The notes below the pieces were generated by a model, which did not search any database, had not been told where the DNA came from, and saw nothing but the letters and a program-made list of their open reading frames with translations. The position numbers and the translations under genes were made by a program. Shown piece by piece: positions 13,322-15,854 of a DNA stretch of 15,854 nucleotides. The DNA comes from Acidobacteriota bacterium (GTDB lineage: Bacteria; Acidobacteriota; UBA6911; JACQSX01): positions 1 through 15,854 of the forward strand of contig JACQGG010000249.1 of NCBI GenBank assembly GCA_016199665.1, read 5' to 3'. Numbering within the stretch: position 1 is the stretch's first letter; every line of letters begins with the position of its first letter.

Positions 13322-13350
13322 ATTGTATGTTAAGATTTAGGTTTTGTTTA
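13322..13350 (-). promoter_or_regulatory. Candidate rsmA promoter, possibly leaderless
   Basis: On the minus strand TAAACA (13350-13345), 17 bases, TACAAT (13327-13322), then CAAAAA and the ATG. The predicted start point falls on or next to the A of the ATG. The local sequence is markedly AT-rich against GC-rich flanks, as promoters often are. The same TACAAT-near-ATG layout occurs at 267-281. Confidence 0.45.
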
Positions 13351-13405
13351 TATGATCTATTTGCAGGATCTAGACGAAGTTCATCACTGATCCGCGACCG
13401 TGAGA

Positions 13406-13450
13406 GCGGCGCGGAATCTCAATGCGTTAGCGCGCCGCTTGCCGGCGCGC
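13406..13450 (+). promoter_or_regulatory. Three-arm GC-rich leader structure upstream of thioredoxin
   Basis: Arm A GCGGCGCG (13406-13413) is perfectly complementary to arm B CGCGCCGC (13431-13438). Arm B shifted by one, GCGCGCCG (13430-13437), is perfectly complementary to arm C CGGCGCGC (13443-13450) with a five-base loop. A-B and B-C cannot form together, the layout of a riboswitch or attenuator. No T run follows arm C. It ends about 60 bases before the thioredoxin ATG. If the promoter lies in the AT-rich stretch at 13320-13360, it would be inside the transcript; otherwise it could be a DNA-level repeat. Confidence 0.4.
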
Positions 13451-13509
13451 GCGCTTCTGTGACGAACAGAACTTAGACGACCCAGACGCGCAATCCAAGG
13501 AGGAGATCG

Positions 13510-13836
13510 ATGAGCGGCAATATTTTAGAAGTTACCGACAGTAACTTCGAGCAGGAAGTTCTCAAGGCGGACAAACCGGTTCTGGTGGATTTTTGGGCTG
13601 ACTGGTGCGCGCCCTGCCGCATGCTGGCCCCGACGGTCGAAGCGATCGCGGAGCAATACCGGGACCGGGCCAAGGTTGCCAAGCTGAATGTGGACGACAA
13701 CGGTACGACCTCTGCCCGGTACAACATCAAAGGAATCCCGACGCTGTTACTTTTCAAAGGCGGAGTCATCAAGGATCAGATCGTCGGCGCCACATCGAAA
13801 GAAAACATTTCCAAGATGATTGAGGCGCAGCTCTGA
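13510..13836 (+). CDS. trxA: Thioredoxin
   Basis: A 108-residue classical thioredoxin. The active site is W32-C33-A34-P35-C36; Ala replaces the more common Gly of WCGPC. Buried D27 sits in VDFW, and the cis-proline P77 in GIPTLLLFKGG faces the active site. It reduces protein disulfides and is itself reduced by thioredoxin reductase, which is not in this window. A strong AGGAGGAG ends four bases before the ATG. There is no signal peptide, so it is cytoplasmic. Its TGA stop overlaps the proposed CTG start of purA (CTGA), which implies an operon and translational coupling. Confidence 0.96.
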   Translation: MSGNILEVTDSNFEQEVLKADKPVLVDFWADWCAPCRMLAPTVEAIAEQYRDRAKVAKLNVDDNGTTSARYNIKGIPTLLLFKGGVIKDQIVGATSKENISKMIEAQL

Positions 13837-15152
13837 GCAACATCGTCATCGTCGGTACACAATGGGGCGACGAAGGCAAAGGCAAGATCGTCGACCTGTT
13901 CAGCGAGAAATTTGACGTTGTGGCCCGATACCAGGGCGGGCACAACGCCGGCCACACGGTCACGGTCGGAGGAAAGAGATACGTCCTGCACCTGATCCCC
14001 TCCGGCATCCTGCATCCGGGTAAAGTTTGCGTGATCGGCAACGGGGTGGTGGTGGACCCGATGGCGCTGCTCGAAGAGATCGAGACGCTTCAGAACCTGG
14101 GAATCTCCGCCGAAGGACGGTTGTTCGTCTCCGATCGCGCGCATATGATCATGCCCTACCATCGGGCCATGGAAGCGGGAGAGGAAACCGCTCGCGCCGA
14201 TCGCGCCATCGGCACGACCTCCCGGGGCATTGGACCTTGCTACGAGGACAAGATGGGACGGCGGGGTATTCGCATGGGCGACTTCTTCAGCGACGAGCGG
14301 TTCGCCGCCAAGATTCGCGAAAACGTAAGACTGAAGAACTCCGTGCTTCAGGAAGTGTACGGGCGAGAGCCTCTGGACGCCGAGGATACCCTGCGGGAAT
14401 ATCGCGCCGTCTGCGAAAAGATCAAGCCGTTCATCACCGACACGGCTGAGTACTTGAACCGGCAGATCAAGAAGGGGAAGCGGGTCCTTTTTGAAGGAGC
14501 CCAGGGAACCCTCCTCGATGTCGATCACGGCACCTACCCGTATGTGACGGCCTCCAACGCAACGGCGGGCGGCGCCTGTACCGGAACCGGGGTCGGCCCC
14601 ACGGCAATCCACGGCGTGGTGGGCATCGCCAAGGCGTACACCACTCGAGTCGGCGCCGGACCTTTTCCCACCGAGCTGACCGACTCGGTGGGAGAGCATC
14701 TCCAGGCGCGCGGAGCCGAATTCGGCGCTTCGACCGGCAGACCGCGCCGCACCGGCTGGTTTGACGCCATGGTGGTTCGCTACTCATCGCGCATCAACAA
14801 CGTGGATACGCTGGTGATTACCAAGCTGGACGTCCTGGACGAGCTGGGAGAGATCCGAATATGCACCGGCTATACGATGGGGGGCCGGCGACTTGAGGGG
14901 TTTCCCACCGACATCGATACCCTGGAACAATGCCAGCCTGTCTACGAATCGCACCCCGGATGGCTGTCAGACACGAGCGCCGTCAACCGATACGCCGCCC
15001 TCCCGCCACCGGCCCGCCGATACCTGGAACGCCTTTCCGCCCTGATTGAAACCGACATCTCGGTGATATCCACCGGCCCGGACCGCTCCGAAACCATCAT
15101 GTCCGATGAGAACAGCAAGTTGAGGAAGCTGCTGCTGACCGCAGATTATTGA
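13833..15152 (+). CDS. purA: Adenylosuccinate synthetase, apparent CTG start
   Basis: A 439-residue enzyme joining IMP and aspartate with GTP hydrolysis, the first committed step to AMP. Motifs: GDEGKGK (12-18), GHNAGHT (36-42), GTTSRGIGPCYEDK, FEGAQGTLLD, TASNATAGG, GASTGRPRRTGWFD and STGPDRSET. In this frame an in-frame stop (13821-13823) is followed only by GGC GCA GCT CTG before the conserved N-terminus. The first ATG, GTG or TTG in frame is the GTG at 13920, which would delete the essential loop. With CTG 13833 as codon 1, the catalytic Asp and His fall at positions 13 and 41, the numbers known for the E. coli enzyme. GAGG ends seven bases before the CTG, and the CTG overlaps the thioredoxin stop. 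A sequencing error (ATG read as CTG) is the main alternative. Confidence 0.93.
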   Translation: MSNIVIVGTQWGDEGKGKIVDLFSEKFDVVARYQGGHNAGHTVTVGGKRYVLHLIPSGILHPGKVCVIGNGVVVDPMALLEEIETLQNLGISAEGRLFVSDRAHMIMPYHRAMEAGEETARADRAIGTTSRGIGPCYEDKMGRRGIRMGDFFSDERFAAKIRENVRLKNSVLQEVYGREPLDAEDTLREYRAVCEKIKPFITDTAEYLNRQIKKGKRVLFEGAQGTLLDVDHGTYPYVTASNATAGGACTGTGVGPTAIHGVVGIAKAYTTRVGAGPFPTELTDSVGEHLQARGAEFGASTGRPRRTGWFDAMVVRYSSRINNVDTLVITKLDVLDELGEIRICTGYTMGGRRLEGFPTDIDTLEQCQPVYESHPGWLSDTSAVNRYAALPPPARRYLERLSALIETDISVISTGPDRSETIMSDENSKLRKLLLTADY

Positions 15153-15170
15153 AAGCAGCCGACGCCCGAC

Positions 15171-15854
15171 GTGAAACGCGAAACCTGGAGTTTCGAGGGA
15201 GGCAGTCGCTGGCGGGGGGGCCTGGCTTTGGCCGTTGTTCTGCTGCTGGGCGCTTTACTGCGCTTCCATGCCCTGACCCAAAAGAGCCTGTGGGAAGACG
15301 AAATCTTCTCTTTTAATGCCCTTGGGATTTACCGGCTGGGCCAGCCCGTGGCGCCGCCCGCCTCACTCGCTTACAACGCCATCGCCTACTACCACGACGA
15401 CAATCATCCCCCTTTCTTTTTTCTCCTTTTCGGGATCTGGCTCAAACTGTTCGGTGCCAGCGCCTTGGCCGCGCGCTCCCTGCCGGCGCTGATAAATCTC
15501 GCAACGCTTCCCTTCTTCTACCTGCTGGCCCGGCGAATTTTCAAAGAGACCCTCACGGCGTTGGCTGCCTGCTTCATTTTCGGATTCTCAGCCTACCTGG
15601 TTGGCTACTCCCAGGAGGCGCGGATGTATCCGCTGGTACTGCTGTTTTCCGTGCTTTCCATGCTGTTTTTTGTTGCCATGGAGCAGGGAGGGGATTGGCG
15701 ATCTCATGTGGGATTCATTCTGGCGTCGGTCCTGGGTCTGTACACGCATTACTACTTTGCTTTTCTGATTTGTTTCCAGATCGTCTACTGGTTTTTCTAC
15801 GGGGGCGTTCGATTCCGGGCTTTCTTTCTGGACCTCTGCGCAATCGGCCTGGGG
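15171..15854 (+). CDS. GT-C membrane glycosyltransferase (ArnT/PMT-like), partial at right edge
   Basis: The frame is open from GTG 15171 to the window end: 228 residues, N-terminal part only. A hydrophobic helix at about 17-33 is followed by the first periplasmic loop with WEDEIFSFN (41-49); this Asp-Glu after helix 1 is the metal/donor motif of GT39/GT83-type polyprenyl-phosphate-sugar transferases. NHPPFFFLLFGIW (78-90) and YSQEARMYPLVLLFS further on are also typical. At least five membrane segments are visible. It probably transfers sugar from a lipid carrier to an envelope acceptor outside the inner membrane. The start is tentative: GTG has no strong ribosome site and lies 18 bases after the purA stop, so the gene probably belongs to the thioredoxin-purA transcript. 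Acceptor and donor cannot be read from this part. Confidence 0.82.
   Translation, partial: MKRETWSFEGGSRWRGGLALAVVLLLGALLRFHALTQKSLWEDEIFSFNALGIYRLGQPVAPPASLAYNAIAYYHDDNHPPFFFLLFGIWLKLFGASALAARSLPALINLATLPFFYLLARRIFKETLTALAACFIFGFSAYLVGYSQEARMYPLVLLFSVLSMLFFVAMEQGGDWRSHVGFILASVLGLYTHYYFAFLICFQIVYWFFYGGVRFRAFFLDLCAIGLG

Noticed and set aside
13920..15152. purA starting at GTG 13920
   Set aside because: This start would remove the conserved GDEGKGK loop and upstream strand that are encoded in frame from 13833; homology continues to the CTG.

Overview
The window looks like a chromosomal segment of a GC-rich Gram-negative-type bacterium. Gene content, the dispersed GC-rich palindromic repeats and the housekeeping set fit an uncultured Acidobacteriota-like lineage. 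That placement is an inference: no rRNA or diagnostic marker is present. Almost all confident genes are core housekeeping genes. The novelty lies in the first 3.9 kb and in the gaps between genes.

Left part (1-3.9 kb). After a gene-poor edge with a dispersed repeat comes a small orphan protein carrying a DnaG-type CHC2 zinc-ribbon with one ligand replaced, then a REP-like inverted-repeat cluster. Next are two closely related trypsin/HtrA-like proteins, both on the minus strand. In both, the catalytic His is Arg and the catalytic Ser is Leu. They bracket a plus-strand MinD/ParA-like ATPase. The duplicated pair also shares a conserved upstream promoter-like block. This is the best candidate here for an undescribed system.

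Middle part (3.9-7.6 kb, all minus strand). The genes run tRNA-Ser(GGA), 4.5S SRP RNA, tRNA-Ser(CGA), dnaX, ebfC, recR. The SRP RNA-dnaX-ebfC-recR order is an ancient linkage also known from Bacillus. dnaX carries a lysine slippery site followed by a GC-rich hairpin at codons 428-429, the place where E. coli dnaX frameshifts. The RNA genes are separated by a family of short ACTTG/CCTTGTCCC repeats.

Right-middle part (7.6-12.5 kb). A POT-family peptide transporter (minus) is followed by a duplicated 28-bp operator-like repeat, an atypical SDR protein (plus), a repeat-rich gap with a possible promoter, mini-leader and hairpin, and an FAD/NAD(P)-dependent oxidoreductase (plus). Repeat-rich, gene-free gaps lie on both sides of the oxidoreductase.

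Right end (12.5-15.85 kb). rsmA (minus) diverges from a plus-strand cluster of thioredoxin, purA and the start of a GT-C type membrane glycosyltransferase that runs off the window. purA has no ATG, GTG or TTG that keeps its N-terminal GTP-binding and catalytic loop; the only reasonable start is a CTG overlapping the thioredoxin stop codon. The leader upstream of thioredoxin has three GC-rich arms able to form two mutually exclusive hairpins.
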